From an uncultured Flavobacteriaceae bacterium (GTDB lineage: Bacteria; Bacteroidota; Bacteroidia; Flavobacteriales; Flavobacteriaceae): a stretch of 64,000 nt of DNA. The first letter of the stretch is position 1. Every line of letters starts with the position of its first letter. Location of the stretch: contig CAKUPQ010000004.1 of assembly GCA_934675205.1 (NCBI GenBank), forward strand, positions 62,001 through 126,000. Direction: 5' to 3'. Positions 16,646-24,287 of this stretch are shown here, piece after piece. A model generated the notes under the pieces. It was not told the origin of the DNA. It searched no databases and saw nothing but the letters and a program-made list of their open reading frames with translations. A program made the translations under genes and the position numbers.

Positions 16646-18538
16646 ATGAATAAATTTCAAGAATTAGGACTTCAGGAGTCCTTACTACGTGCCATTGGGG
16701 ATTTAGGTTTTACACAACCTTCAGAAGTGCAAGAAAAAGCAATTCCAATCCTTTTAGAAAAAGATACGGATATTGTTGCTCTTGCTCAAACAGGGACAGG
16801 AAAAACAGCGGCTTTTGGTTTTCCGCTTATCCAAAAAATTGATACAAACAGCAGAACGACACAAGCTCTTGTGCTTTCTCCGACCAGAGAACTCTGTTTG
16901 CAAATCACAAACGAACTTAAAGCATACGCAAAATACGAGAAAAACGTAAATGTCGTAGCTGTTTACGGAGGTGCAAGCATTACCGAACAAGCAAAAGATG
17001 TAAAAAGAGGAGCTCAAATTATTGTGGCTACTCCGGGTCGTATGCAGGATATGATAAATCGTGGTTATGTTGATATTTCCAAGATTGATTTTTGCGTACT
17101 TGACGAGGCAGACGAAATGCTGAATATGGGGTTTTATGAGGATATCGTTTCGATATTATCGACTTCTCCGGACGATAAGAGTACGTGGTTATTCTCTGCA
17201 ACAATGCCTAACGAAGTGGCTCGGATTGCAAAAGAATTTATGAGAAAACCATTAGAAATCACAGTCGGAACAAAAAATTCGGGTTCTTCGACCGTTTCTC
17301 ACGAATTTTATGTGGTTAATGCAAGAGATAGATACGAAGCTCTGAAAAGATTATCCGATGCAAATCCTGATATTTTTTCGGTTGTATTTTGCAGAACAAA
17401 ACGTGATACGCAAGCAGTTGCAGAAAAACTTATCGAAGACGGATACAATGCGGCTGCACTTCACGGAGATTTATCACAGGCTCAGAGAGATACGGTTATG
17501 AAATCGTTTAGAGCCAAGCAAATTCAGATGTTGATTGCAACTGATGTGGCTGCTCGTGGAATTGATGTGGACAATATTACACACGTTATTAATTACCAAC
17601 TTCCTGACGAAATCGAAACCTACAACCACAGAAGTGGAAGAACGGGACGTGCAGGAAAATTGGGAACTTCGATTGTGATTATTACCAAAAGTGAATTGCG
17701 TAAGATAACATCTATTGAGAGAATTATCCAACAGAAATTTGAAGAGAAAACAATTCCGAGCGGAACGGAAATTTGTGCTATTCAACTTTTCCATTTGGCT
17801 AATAAAATCAAAAACGTAGAAGTAAGCGAAGAAATCAACGCTTATCTTCCGTCTATAAACGAAGTTTTGGAAGATTTAACCAAAGAGGAACTCGTTAAAA
17901 AAATGGTTTCGGTTGAGTTTAACCGATTTATTAATTACTACAAAAAACGCAAAGATATTTCTTCTGAAAAAGCAGGAAAATCCGAAGGAAACAGCTATTC
18001 GCAAGACGGAAATGCTGTTCGTTACTTCATCAATATTGGAGCGAGAGATGATTTCGATTGGATGCAATTGAAAGACTTTTTGAAAGAAACGCTGAACTTA
18101 GGAAAAGACGATTTATTCAAAGTCGATGTAAAAGAGGGGTTCTCGTTTTTCAACACAGAGCTTGAACATCAGGAATTGGTAATGGAAACTCTAAACGGTT
18201 TTTCACTAAACGGACGAAGAATCAATGTGGAAATTTCGCAAAACGACAGAGGCTCGGGAAGAAGTGGAGGCAGACGCGACCACAACGGACGAGGACGGAA
18301 AGAAAGTTCGGGAGGTTTCGGAAGAAGAGAGTCAAGCGATAGAGGAGAAAGAAGCGGAAGAAGTAGATTTTCTTCATCTGACAAGCCTGAAAGAAGAAGC
18401 TCTGACAGAGGTTCTTCCAGAAGTTCCGACCGAAATTCTTCGAGAGGAGAATCCTCAAGAGGAGGTTCGTCAAGACGTTCTTCATCTTCAAGAGGAGGAA
18501 ATTCGGATTCAGGGTCAAGACGTTCAAGAAGAAGTTAA
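16646..18538 (+). CDS. DEAD-box RNA helicase, DeaD/CsdA-like
   Basis: 630 residues. The Q motif lies near 24-31, Walker A AQTGTGKT at 47-54, PTREL at 79-83, DEAD at 153-156, SAT at 184-186, then HGDLSQAQR, ATDVAARGID and HRSGRTGRAG in the second RecA lobe. Residues about 465-535 match the DbpA-type RNA-binding domain (NIGARDDFDWMQLKDFL). The last 90 residues are a low-complexity Arg/Gly/Ser tail. It unwinds structured RNA in ribosome assembly, cold adaptation and decay. The tail is typical of Bacteroidota homologues and may drive RNA-dependent condensation (inference). Confidence 0.93.
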   Translation: MNKFQELGLQESLLRAIGDLGFTQPSEVQEKAIPILLEKDTDIVALAQTGTGKTAAFGFPLIQKIDTNSRTTQALVLSPTRELCLQITNELKAYAKYEKNVNVVAVYGGASITEQAKDVKRGAQIIVATPGRMQDMINRGYVDISKIDFCVLDEADEMLNMGFYEDIVSILSTSPDDKSTWLFSATMPNEVARIAKEFMRKPLEITVGTKNSGSSTVSHEFYVVNARDRYEALKRLSDANPDIFSVVFCRTKRDTQAVAEKLIEDGYNAAALHGDLSQAQRDTVMKSFRAKQIQMLIATDVAARGIDVDNITHVINYQLPDEIETYNHRSGRTGRAGKLGTSIVIITKSELRKITSIERIIQQKFEEKTIPSGTEICAIQLFHLANKIKNVEVSEEINAYLPSINEVLEDLTKEELVKKMVSVEFNRFINYYKKRKDISSEKAGKSEGNSYSQDGNAVRYFINIGARDDFDWMQLKDFLKETLNLGKDDLFKVDVKEGFSFFNTELEHQELVMETLNGFSLNGRRINVEISQNDRGSGRSGGRRDHNGRGRKESSGGFGRRESSDRGERSGRSRFSSSDKPERRSSDRGSSRSSDRNSSRGESSRGGSSRRSSSSRGGNSDSGSRRSRRS

Positions 18539-18550
18539 AAATTAATTATG

Positions 18551-18602
18551 AATTACGAATTATGAATTACGATTTTTGATTCGTGATTCATAATTCGTAA
18601 TT
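18551..18602. repeat. 17-bp inverted repeat in AT-rich spacer
   Basis: Arms at 18551-18567 and 18586-18602 (AATTACGAATTATGAAT and its complement) are perfect, inside a spacer made of repeated AATTACGAATT units. It could form a weak hairpin after the helicase gene; it also looks like a common AT-rich dispersed repeat of flavobacterial genomes. Confidence 0.5.
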
Positions 18603-18622
18603 AAAAATTCGTAATTAAAAAA

Positions 18623-19732
18623 ATGCTTTCAGACATTGTTTTCTATATTTTTGTAGGAATAACAGCTATTCAGATTTTTTATTATTTAGGGATTTTTTCT
18701 CGTTTTGCATTTGCTAAAAAACAGGAAATTAACCCTAAAAATATTCCTGTTTCCGTTGTTGTATGTGCTAAAAATGAGGAGGAAAATATGAAAAAACTCG
18801 TTCCTCTTTTGTTGGAACAAAATTATCCTAACTTTGAAATTGTACTGATAAATGATGCTTCGAGCGACAATACGCTTGAGCTTTTTGAGGGATACGAAAA
18901 ACAGCACAACAACATAAAACTCGTAAATGTTGTCAATAACGAGGCTTTCTGGGGAAACAAAAAATATGCTTTAACCCTCGGAATCAAAGCAGCAAAAAAC
19001 GAATATTTATTGTTTATCGATTCAGATTGCAGTCCGAATTCTAAAGAATGGATTTCGGAAATGTCTTCGCAGTTTACACAAACCAAAACCATTGTTTTGG
19101 GTTACGGAGCTTACGAAAAAATCAAAGGCTCATTTCTGAACAGACTTATTCGTTTTGAAACAATGCTTACGGCTGTTCAATATTTTTCATGGGCAAAAGC
19201 GGGAAAACCCTATATGGGAGTCGGACGGAATTTAGCTTACAAACGAGAGGAATTTTTCAAAACCAACGGATTTATAAATCATATGAAAATCCGTTCGGGA
19301 GATGACGATTTGTTTATAAACGAAGCCTCAAATTCAGAAAATACAACTATTTGCTTTAATGAAAATAGTTTTACGTATTCTGAACCGAAAAAAACCTTTA
19401 AAGATTGGTTCAAACAAAAAAAACGACACGTTTCAACTGCGGAACATTACAAATCGTTTGATAAATTGCAGTTAGGATTATTCTATTTCTCACAGTTTTG
19501 GTTTGTGGTTTTGGCCGTTTTCCTTTTGGCTTTCGGATATAATTGGATTTTTATGGTAGCTCTTATCGGATTCCGATATTTGGCAACTTGGCTTGTTTTA
19601 GGGTTTTCGTCCAAAAAGTTGAAAGAAAAAGATGCGGTTTATTTTTATCCGATTATCGAAATATTTCTTATCTTCACACAACTAAATGTGTTTTTAAGTA
19701 ATATTTTTTCAAAACCCGTACATTGGAAATAA
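18623..19732 (+). CDS. family 2 glycosyltransferase, membrane-associated
   Basis: 369 residues. An N-terminal TM segment (about 5-25) precedes a GT-A domain (VSVVVCAKNEEENMKKLVPLLLEQNYPNFEIVLIND; DSD metal motif in LLFIDSDC; GVGRNLAYKR; the acceptor-side GDDDLFINEA and a QKKRHVS motif). Two or three C-terminal TM helices (about 285-360) follow. It transfers a sugar from a nucleotide donor to a membrane acceptor, likely for surface glycans. Its last 34 bases plus two beyond the stop are part of a 36-bp sequence repeated at 21758-21793. In the inferred ancestral order its stop overlapped the sigma-factor start. Confidence 0.9.
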   Translation: MLSDIVFYIFVGITAIQIFYYLGIFSRFAFAKKQEINPKNIPVSVVVCAKNEEENMKKLVPLLLEQNYPNFEIVLINDASSDNTLELFEGYEKQHNNIKLVNVVNNEAFWGNKKYALTLGIKAAKNEYLLFIDSDCSPNSKEWISEMSSQFTQTKTIVLGYGAYEKIKGSFLNRLIRFETMLTAVQYFSWAKAGKPYMGVGRNLAYKREEFFKTNGFINHMKIRSGDDDLFINEASNSENTTICFNENSFTYSEPKKTFKDWFKQKKRHVSTAEHYKSFDKLQLGLFYFSQFWFVVLAVFLLAFGYNWIFMVALIGFRYLATWLVLGFSSKKLKEKDAVYFYPIIEIFLIFTQLNVFLSNIFSKPVHWK

Positions 19733-19734
19733 CT
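19699..19734. repeat. 36-bp direct repeat, left copy (islet boundary)
   Basis: Identical over all 36 bases to 21758-21793. It starts TAATATTTTTTCAAAACCC and ends GTACATTGGAAATAACT, covering the codons for NIFSKPVHWK and the stop of the glycosyltransferase. The copies are 2059 bp apart and bracket an XRE/lipoprotein islet. This looks like an attachment-site or recombination duplication. Confidence 0.9.
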
Positions 19735-19743
19735 AAATAAAAC

Positions 19744-20133
19744 CTACAACTTACTTTTCAGAATTGCTATAATCTCATTTTTTTCTTCTAACATTTTCTG
19801 ATACATCTTGTCTTTTTCTACGAGCATTTTTTCGTATAATTCTTTAATGGTTTTAGTATCTTCTTCGTTTGAAGAATTATGTATATTTTCAATATAACCA
19901 CTCTGATTATCGGGCTTGTGAATATAAAAAACTTTGTTTCCCAAAGGAATCAACTCGGTAATTTCTATATCCAAAGTTTCTGAAAGAACAGGGATTTTAT
20001 CCCAATTAAGAAGTGCTTTATTACTTTCAAAACGATGATATTTTGATTGTGATATTCCTAATATTTCAGCCATTTTTTCTTGTGAGTAGCCTTTTTCTTC
20101 ACGTTTCATTTTAACTTTTGTACCGATTTCCAT
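19744..20133 (-). CDS. XRE-family repressor with coiled-coil tail
   Basis: 129 residues. The N-terminal 65 residues are a Cro/C1 HTH (KREEKGYSQEKMAEILGISQSKYHRFESNK, with the recognition helix near SQSKYHRFE). The C-terminal 40 residues form a Lys/Glu-rich coiled coil, likely for dimerisation. It lies at the left end of the islet, pointing outward, and is divergent from the Cys-rich lipoprotein gene. Two palindromes ATTCA-N4-TGAAT stand in its upstream region, suggesting autoregulation and control of the divergent cargo. Confidence 0.85.
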   Translation of the reverse strand: MEIGTKVKMKREEKGYSQEKMAEILGISQSKYHRFESNKALLNWDKIPVLSETLDIEITELIPLGNKVFYIHKPDNQSGYIENIHNSSNEEDTKTIKELYEKMLVEKDKMYQKMLEEKNEIIAILKSKL

Positions 20134-20150
20134 AAAAGAATAATTTTTGT

Positions 20151-20158
20151 CAAATGTA
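20151..20158 (-). promoter_or_regulatory. -7 element TACATTTG of islet repressor
   Basis: The minus strand reads TACATTTG, a perfect -7 box, 18 bases before the XRE start. The expected -33 position falls at 20177-20181, next to the operator palindromes. Confidence 0.5.
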
Positions 20159-20161
20159 AAT

Positions 20162-20197
20162 AATTCATTTTTGAATTAAAAATATTCAGATATGAAT
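20162..20197. promoter_or_regulatory. twin operator palindromes ATTCA-N4-TGAAT
   Basis: Copy 1: ATTCA 20163-20167, TGAAT 20172-20176. Copy 2: ATTCA 20184-20188, TGAAT 20193-20197. Both have a 4-base spacer and their centres are exactly 21 bp apart (two helical turns), the arrangement expected for cooperative binding of a C1-like dimer. They cover the spacer and -33 area of the XRE promoter. Confidence 0.6.
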
Positions 20198-20294
20198 AAC
20201 AAGAAGAAATTAAACACTTAAAATTTGCAGTATAAAAATCTCGAGAAATTTTTGACTTAATTTAAAATTTTATTAACCTTAACACGATTTAAAA

Positions 20295-21023
20295 ATGAAG
20301 ACGTACAAATTAATTTTTATGGCTTTTGCCACAATGATTGTAGGAACATTTGTTATAACAAGTTGTTCTAATGAAACATCAACGACAGACACTCTTAATA
20401 GAAGTTCTCAAAATGAAAGAACTAGGGTTACTTTTCCAAACAGCAACATATTGTCTTCGGAAACAATAAGTGACCCGAATGAAAGAATAGAAATTGTATC
20501 AAAAGTAGAAAACTCTACTTTGAATATAGAAAATTATGATTTAAATGATATTCAAAAAGTGTTATTCATTGATTCAGACATTATTATGTATTCAATCCCT
20601 AATCGAAATGAAATCGAAAAGATTATAATTTACCGTTATATAGATATTTTTCAGATTACTTTAGCTGAATTTTATGAATTACCAAATGGAAATCGTCAAT
20701 TCAGAATTTCAACTCTTGATAACAAATCCATATATTCTTTACAACTCAACGAAGAAGATAGAATAGGAAATTTTGAAATTAGTAATAATGATGAGTTTAA
20801 GGATTTCAGTCTTAATGTATCAATTATACAGGAACCAGAAGTGGAAGGGGATTCAGGAGTATGTTGTAGGAAACAAAATGGCTGGAGTGCGTGTATGGAT
20901 TGTACAGCTTCGGCTTGTAGCGATAGTTGGGTATGTGTTGCGGTTTTAGCTCTACTTCCTGTTGAAACATTGGCTGGTTTTGCCGTATCGTGTATTGGTG
21001 CTGGCTCAAATGCCACTTGCTAA
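20295..21023 (+). CDS. lipoprotein precursor with C-terminal 8-cysteine halocin-C8-like tail
   Basis: 242 residues. The SPII signal is MKTYKLIFMAFATMIVGTF followed by VITSC (Cys24). Residues about 30-185 are a polar, cysteine-free region I do not recognise. The last 55 residues hold eight cysteines in a pattern C-C-x9-C-x2-C-x4-C-x5-C, then a hydrophobic 18-residue stretch, then C-x8-C at the end. The spacing and the Cys/hydrophobic/Cys plan resemble halocin-C8-type peptides, whose precursor also has an N-terminal (immunity) part and a Cys-rich C-terminal bacteriocin. This resemblance was judged by eye. It is AT-rich and lies inside the 36-bp-repeat islet. Confidence 0.7.
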   Translation: MKTYKLIFMAFATMIVGTFVITSCSNETSTTDTLNRSSQNERTRVTFPNSNILSSETISDPNERIEIVSKVENSTLNIENYDLNDIQKVLFIDSDIIMYSIPNRNEIEKIIIYRYIDIFQITLAEFYELPNGNRQFRISTLDNKSIYSLQLNEEDRIGNFEISNNDEFKDFSLNVSIIQEPEVEGDSGVCCRKQNGWSACMDCTASACSDSWVCVAVLALLPVETLAGFAVSCIGAGSNATC

Positions 21024-21114
21024 CACTAAACCGTCAAAACACACACCATTCATAATGGTATTATTAATTGAAGAATTTTTCTTAAATTTAAATCATATAA
21101 TTTTAAAAAACTTT

Positions 21115-21122
21115 TATATTTG
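21115..21122 (+). promoter_or_regulatory. candidate -7 element TATATTTG
   Basis: A perfect TAnnTTTG box 86 bases before the small membrane-protein gene. No clear -33 is visible in the AT-rich sequence upstream. Confidence 0.4.
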
Positions 21123-21208
21123 TAGTATTGTAATTTGAATGGTGATTTAAAGTAAAAACACAGTCAAAGTATAACATTTATATTTTTTAAATCATAAAAA
21201 CTAAAATT

Positions 21209-21412
21209 ATGAAAACGTACAAAATCTATAACTTTTTTATGGGGAAGTTTTTTATTTCGAGTATTCTTATGGTGTTTTTAGGAGCTTATTTATTTACTGC
21301 CACAAACACCAGTGATAAAACAACAAATCTGATTTTTTTAGCTGCGATAGTTCAATTTGTTTTGTTTTTTATTTTACTAATATTTAAACAAAAGTACCAT
21401 AAAATTCAATAG
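21209..21412 (+). CDS. small two-TM membrane protein, 67 aa
   Basis: Two hydrophobic helices (about residues 9-30 and 40-60) are joined by a short polar loop (TNTSDKTTN), with a basic tail QKYHKIQ. It begins MKTYK, like the lipoprotein upstream. No family is recognised. Position after a bacteriocin-like gene and the small two-helix topology fit an immunity protein, but that is inference. It has its own possible promoter. Confidence 0.6.
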   Translation: MKTYKIYNFFMGKFFISSILMVFLGAYLFTATNTSDKTTNLIFLAAIVQFVLFFILLIFKQKYHKIQ

Positions 21413-21415
21413 GCA

Positions 21416-21596
21416 TGCTGTGGTGTAACCCAAACGGCACACCCTGTTACTATTGCTGTTTTTAATGGGACAATCCTAAAATTAATGGAAATCCTAATAC
21501 AGACATTATATTATCTACAGGGCTAATATTTGAGTTTACAGCAATTTTAGGGTTATTCATTAATAACTTTTCTAAAATAAAAGTGTTTTTCAAATA
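21416..21596 (+). pseudogene. broken small Cys-rich reading frame
   Basis: ATG at 21416 begins MLWCNPNGTPCYYCCF, a 16-residue frame with four cysteines, then TAA (21464-21466). The same frame continues open for about 43 residues (WDNPKINGNPNTDIILSTG, then a hydrophobic FTAILGLFI stretch) to TAA at 21594-21596. It reads like one 60-residue gene interrupted by a stop, or two leftovers. A terminator follows directly. Confidence 0.35.
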
Positions 21597-21602
21597 AAGT
21601 TT

Positions 21603-21635
21603 AAATCAGGTAGGCAACTACCTGATTTTCCTTTT
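21603..21635 (+). terminator. intrinsic terminator closing the islet cargo
   Basis: Perfect 11-bp stem: AAATCAGGTAG (21603-21613) with CTACCTGATTT (21618-21628) on a GCAA loop, followed by a T-rich run TTTTCCTTTTT. Confidence 0.8.
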
Positions 21636-21757
21636 TCCAAAATTAAGTTTAAATTTGTCTAAACTTTTGGGTGCAGTCTAAAAATGCGAGGTTTTTTATA
21701 TTGAACAAAAACAAAGTTCAGATTTTTCAATAAAGAAAATTTTATCCTATTTTTGAA
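21636..21757. other. AT-rich right flank of the islet, no gene seen
   Basis: No plausible gene. The frame entering the right 36-bp repeat reads ENFILFLNN before NIFSKPVHWK, similar to the left copy (QLNVFLSN), so homology at the protein level may extend about six residues beyond the exact repeat. This could be a diverged copy of the glycosyltransferase 3' end. Confidence 0.4.
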
Positions 21758-21793
21758 TAATATTTTTTCAAAACCCGTACATTGGAAATAACT
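21758..21793. repeat. 36-bp direct repeat, right copy (islet boundary)
   Basis: Exact copy of 19699-19734. It contains the TTG start (21782-21784) and first four codons of the sigma-factor gene as well as the reading frame of the glycosyltransferase end, i.e. the presumed original gene-gene overlap. Confidence 0.9.
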
Positions 21794-22357
21794 TCGGAAA
21801 TAATTCAGAAAAACATCGAAAAGGCAAAGCTGAAAAATCAGGTTGCCTTTACGTTTTTATTGGATTTTTATTGGAATGAAGTGTATGGGTTTATGCTCAA
21901 ACGCACCGAAAACGAAACCGATACAGAAGATATTACTATCGAAACCTTTGCAAAAGCTTTTGATAAAATACATACCTATAACCCAGAATACGGTTTTAAT
22001 ACGTGGTTGATTTCGATTGCTAAAAACGTACATATTGATATGTTGCGAAAGAAAAAAACTTCACTTTTTGTAGATTTTGAAAATGAACAGGAAAGTCAAA
22101 AAGCATATAATATGCCTGACACCTCTCCTACTATCGAAGATGAAATTATTCAAGAACAAAACCTAAATAAACTCCTAAAACACATCAAAAGCTTGAAGCC
22201 TCATTATCAGGAAGTGATTCAGTTGAGGTATTTTCAAGAGCTTTCGTATCAGGAAATTTCAGAACAACTCAACGAACCTTTGAGCAATGTAAAAATTAAG
22301 ATTTTAAGAGCAAAAAAACTTTTGGCAGAAAGTATTTTGAAGAAAAAACAAGTCTAA
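21782..22357 (+). CDS. RNA polymerase sigma factor, ECF/sigma-70 type
   Basis: 191 residues from TTG at 21782 (MEITSEIIQKNIEK), the only start that includes region 2 intact. Region 2 spans about 20-95 (FLLDFYWNEVYGFMLKRT, TEDITIETFAKAFDKI, YNPEYGFNTWLISIAKN) and region 4 about 130-185 (LKPHYQEVIQLRYFQELSYQEISEQLNEPLSNVKIKILRAKKLL). It directs RNA polymerase to a subset of promoters. Its start lies in the right 36-bp repeat; the islet has separated it from the glycosyltransferase operon, so its expression may have changed. No anti-sigma gene is adjacent. Confidence 0.9.
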   Translation: MEITSEIIQKNIEKAKLKNQVAFTFLLDFYWNEVYGFMLKRTENETDTEDITIETFAKAFDKIHTYNPEYGFNTWLISIAKNVHIDMLRKKKTSLFVDFENEQESQKAYNMPDTSPTIEDEIIQEQNLNKLLKHIKSLKPHYQEVIQLRYFQELSYQEISEQLNEPLSNVKIKILRAKKLLAESILKKKQV

Positions 22358-22405
22358 TAAATCTCAAAATTTAGAACATAACTTTTTTTTCTGTTAAACA
22401 AGCTT

Positions 22406-24271
22406 TTAAACGGTGACCATTACTTCGGCTTGGGTACCTCCAGATTTTCTTTTGGTGATTTTAAAATTCCCTCCAATAGATTTTAGACGTTGAGTGATAC
22501 TATATAAACCTTGATTTTCAGTAGTTTTATTATCATCATAACCAATACCATCATCTGATATTTCAATCTGTAAACCGGTTGGACTATTGCTAAATATAAT
22601 TTCGGCATTTTGTGCCTGCGAATGTTTTATGATATTATTTACCAATTCCTGAATAACCCGGAAAAGCATTAACTGTAATTGTGGAGAAAGCTCTTCTGTA
22701 TTGCTGCTTTTGTCCGTTACCGAAATTTTGACCAACTTGGTTTCGTTGATTTCAGAGATAAAATGCGAGGTCGCTTTTATCAATCCTTCTTTTTCTAATA
22801 CGGTGGGGAGAAGGTTATGCGCTATATGACGAATATCTGCGTGAGAACGTTCCAATATCCGTTCAACTTTTGCCAGTTGTTCCATTCTTTTGTCTTGTGG
22901 AAGATGTGGTATTGACTCCAAACTCATTTTGGCGGCACCAATCATAGCGGCAACACTGTCGTGCAGTTCGTGGGAGATTCGTTTTCGCTCCCGCTCTTCG
23001 CCTAAAATAAAAGAGTTGAGAATCGCATTTTCTTTTTCTTGTTGCAATTGTTTGAGTTTTGCCTGTTGTTTTCTATTGTTATAGAAAATTGCTCCGCCCA
23101 AAATTGAAATCAACAAAGCTCCACCCAAAATCGCCAAAAGTAAGTTGGATTGCTGCTTTTGGATTTTCAGTTCCTGTTCGACTATTCGCTTTTCCTTTTT
23201 TTCGGTTTCGTATTTGGTGTTAATTTCGTTGATTTCCCTTGCGTTTTCGGCAGAAGAAATAGAATCTTTCCAAGTGGCATAGGTATAATAAAAATCAGCG
23301 GCTCTTTCTTTTTTTTCAAGGTTATAATTAATGTTTCCCGCTGTTTTAGACGCTCTGACCAAAGTAGGTTTATCTCCCATTTCTTGTGCCAGACTTACAG
23401 CTTGTTCGGCATAATTTAAGGCTTTTTTACTTTCTCCCAACTTGTTTAGAATATCTGCATAGGTGTAATAAGCTCTTGCCTGATGAGTTTTGTCTTTTAG
23501 CTCATTGGCATATTGTACCGATTGTTCGGCATATTGTACCGACTTGTTCAGGTCTTTTTCTGAAAAAGACAAAGTCAGGTAGCTTTGTGTTTTTGCCATC
23601 AAGTCATTGGAAAGTTCAGACAGTTTCAAGGCTTTTTCTGACCATTCTACAGCATTTACAATATCTTTTCTGTGATGATAAGCAAGACCTATATTGCTTG
23701 CAATTGTAGCGATAAACCGCTCGTCGTTATTTTCATCTAACAGCTTAAACGACTTTTGTAAATACTCTAACTGTTTATCTTCATTATTTGTTTGACCAAC
23801 TACAAGAGCTATATTGGAGTATAAATAACCCAAATGCAATGGATTGCCTCCGTCTTCTAATATTTCGGCAATTTTAAGGTAATGATTGATAGCCGTATCC
23901 AGTTCGCCTTTAAAATAATGGCTGTTAGCCAAAAGGTTATAAGCATCTGTATCGCTACGTTCTTTTTCTGTAGGATTAGGGTTTTCAATTGCCAGACGGC
24001 TATATACTATTACGGAGTCCAGTTCATTTCGGTTCATAAAGTAAAAGGCTTTCTTGAAATACAAATAATCTAAAAAAGGAACTTTCTCTTCTTTTCCTTT
24101 TTCGATGATTTTATTTGTCATTTCCAGACAATCCCGCTCTATGTCTTTGATACAGTCGTCTAATTCCGTGATGAGTGCCTTGTACACCGGACCAACCTCT
24201 ACATTTACACGGTTTTGTGCATTGGAATGAAAGAATGTGAAGAACAGAAAAATGAATACTAATTTTCTCAT
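22406..24271 (-). CDS. TPR-domain sensor histidine kinase (HisKA_3 type)
   Basis: 621 residues. The signal peptide is MRKLVFIFLFFTFFHSNAQ. The periplasmic region (about 30-345) contains TPR units. One TM helix lies near 371-393, then a coiled linker, the HisKA_3 dimerisation box HELHDSVAAMIGAAKMSLES (phospho-acceptor His first) and a HATPase domain (QELVNNIIKHSQAQ, EISDDGIGY, GLYSITQRL). It senses an unknown signal and phosphorylates the LuxR-type regulator encoded 16 bases upstream. This TPR-HK plus NarL-type regulator pairing is common in Flavobacteriia. Confidence 0.93.
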   Translation of the reverse strand: MRKLVFIFLFFTFFHSNAQNRVNVEVGPVYKALITELDDCIKDIERDCLEMTNKIIEKGKEEKVPFLDYLYFKKAFYFMNRNELDSVIVYSRLAIENPNPTEKERSDTDAYNLLANSHYFKGELDTAINHYLKIAEILEDGGNPLHLGYLYSNIALVVGQTNNEDKQLEYLQKSFKLLDENNDERFIATIASNIGLAYHHRKDIVNAVEWSEKALKLSELSNDLMAKTQSYLTLSFSEKDLNKSVQYAEQSVQYANELKDKTHQARAYYTYADILNKLGESKKALNYAEQAVSLAQEMGDKPTLVRASKTAGNINYNLEKKERAADFYYTYATWKDSISSAENAREINEINTKYETEKKEKRIVEQELKIQKQQSNLLLAILGGALLISILGGAIFYNNRKQQAKLKQLQQEKENAILNSFILGEERERKRISHELHDSVAAMIGAAKMSLESIPHLPQDKRMEQLAKVERILERSHADIRHIAHNLLPTVLEKEGLIKATSHFISEINETKLVKISVTDKSSNTEELSPQLQLMLFRVIQELVNNIIKHSQAQNAEIIFSNSPTGLQIEISDDGIGYDDNKTTENQGLYSITQRLKSIGGNFKITKRKSGGTQAEVMVTV

Positions 24272-24287
24272 AATTAAATTTGTTTTT

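Noticed and set aside
18225..18545. Glu-rich frame overlapping the 3' end of the DEAD-box gene
   Set aside because: It is the +1 frame of the Arg/Gly/Ser low-complexity tail, so its charge pattern is a by-product.
19744..21412. The islet as an insertion sequence or prophage remnant
   Set aside because: There is no transposase, integrase or phage structural gene and no terminal inverted repeat; only direct repeats are present.
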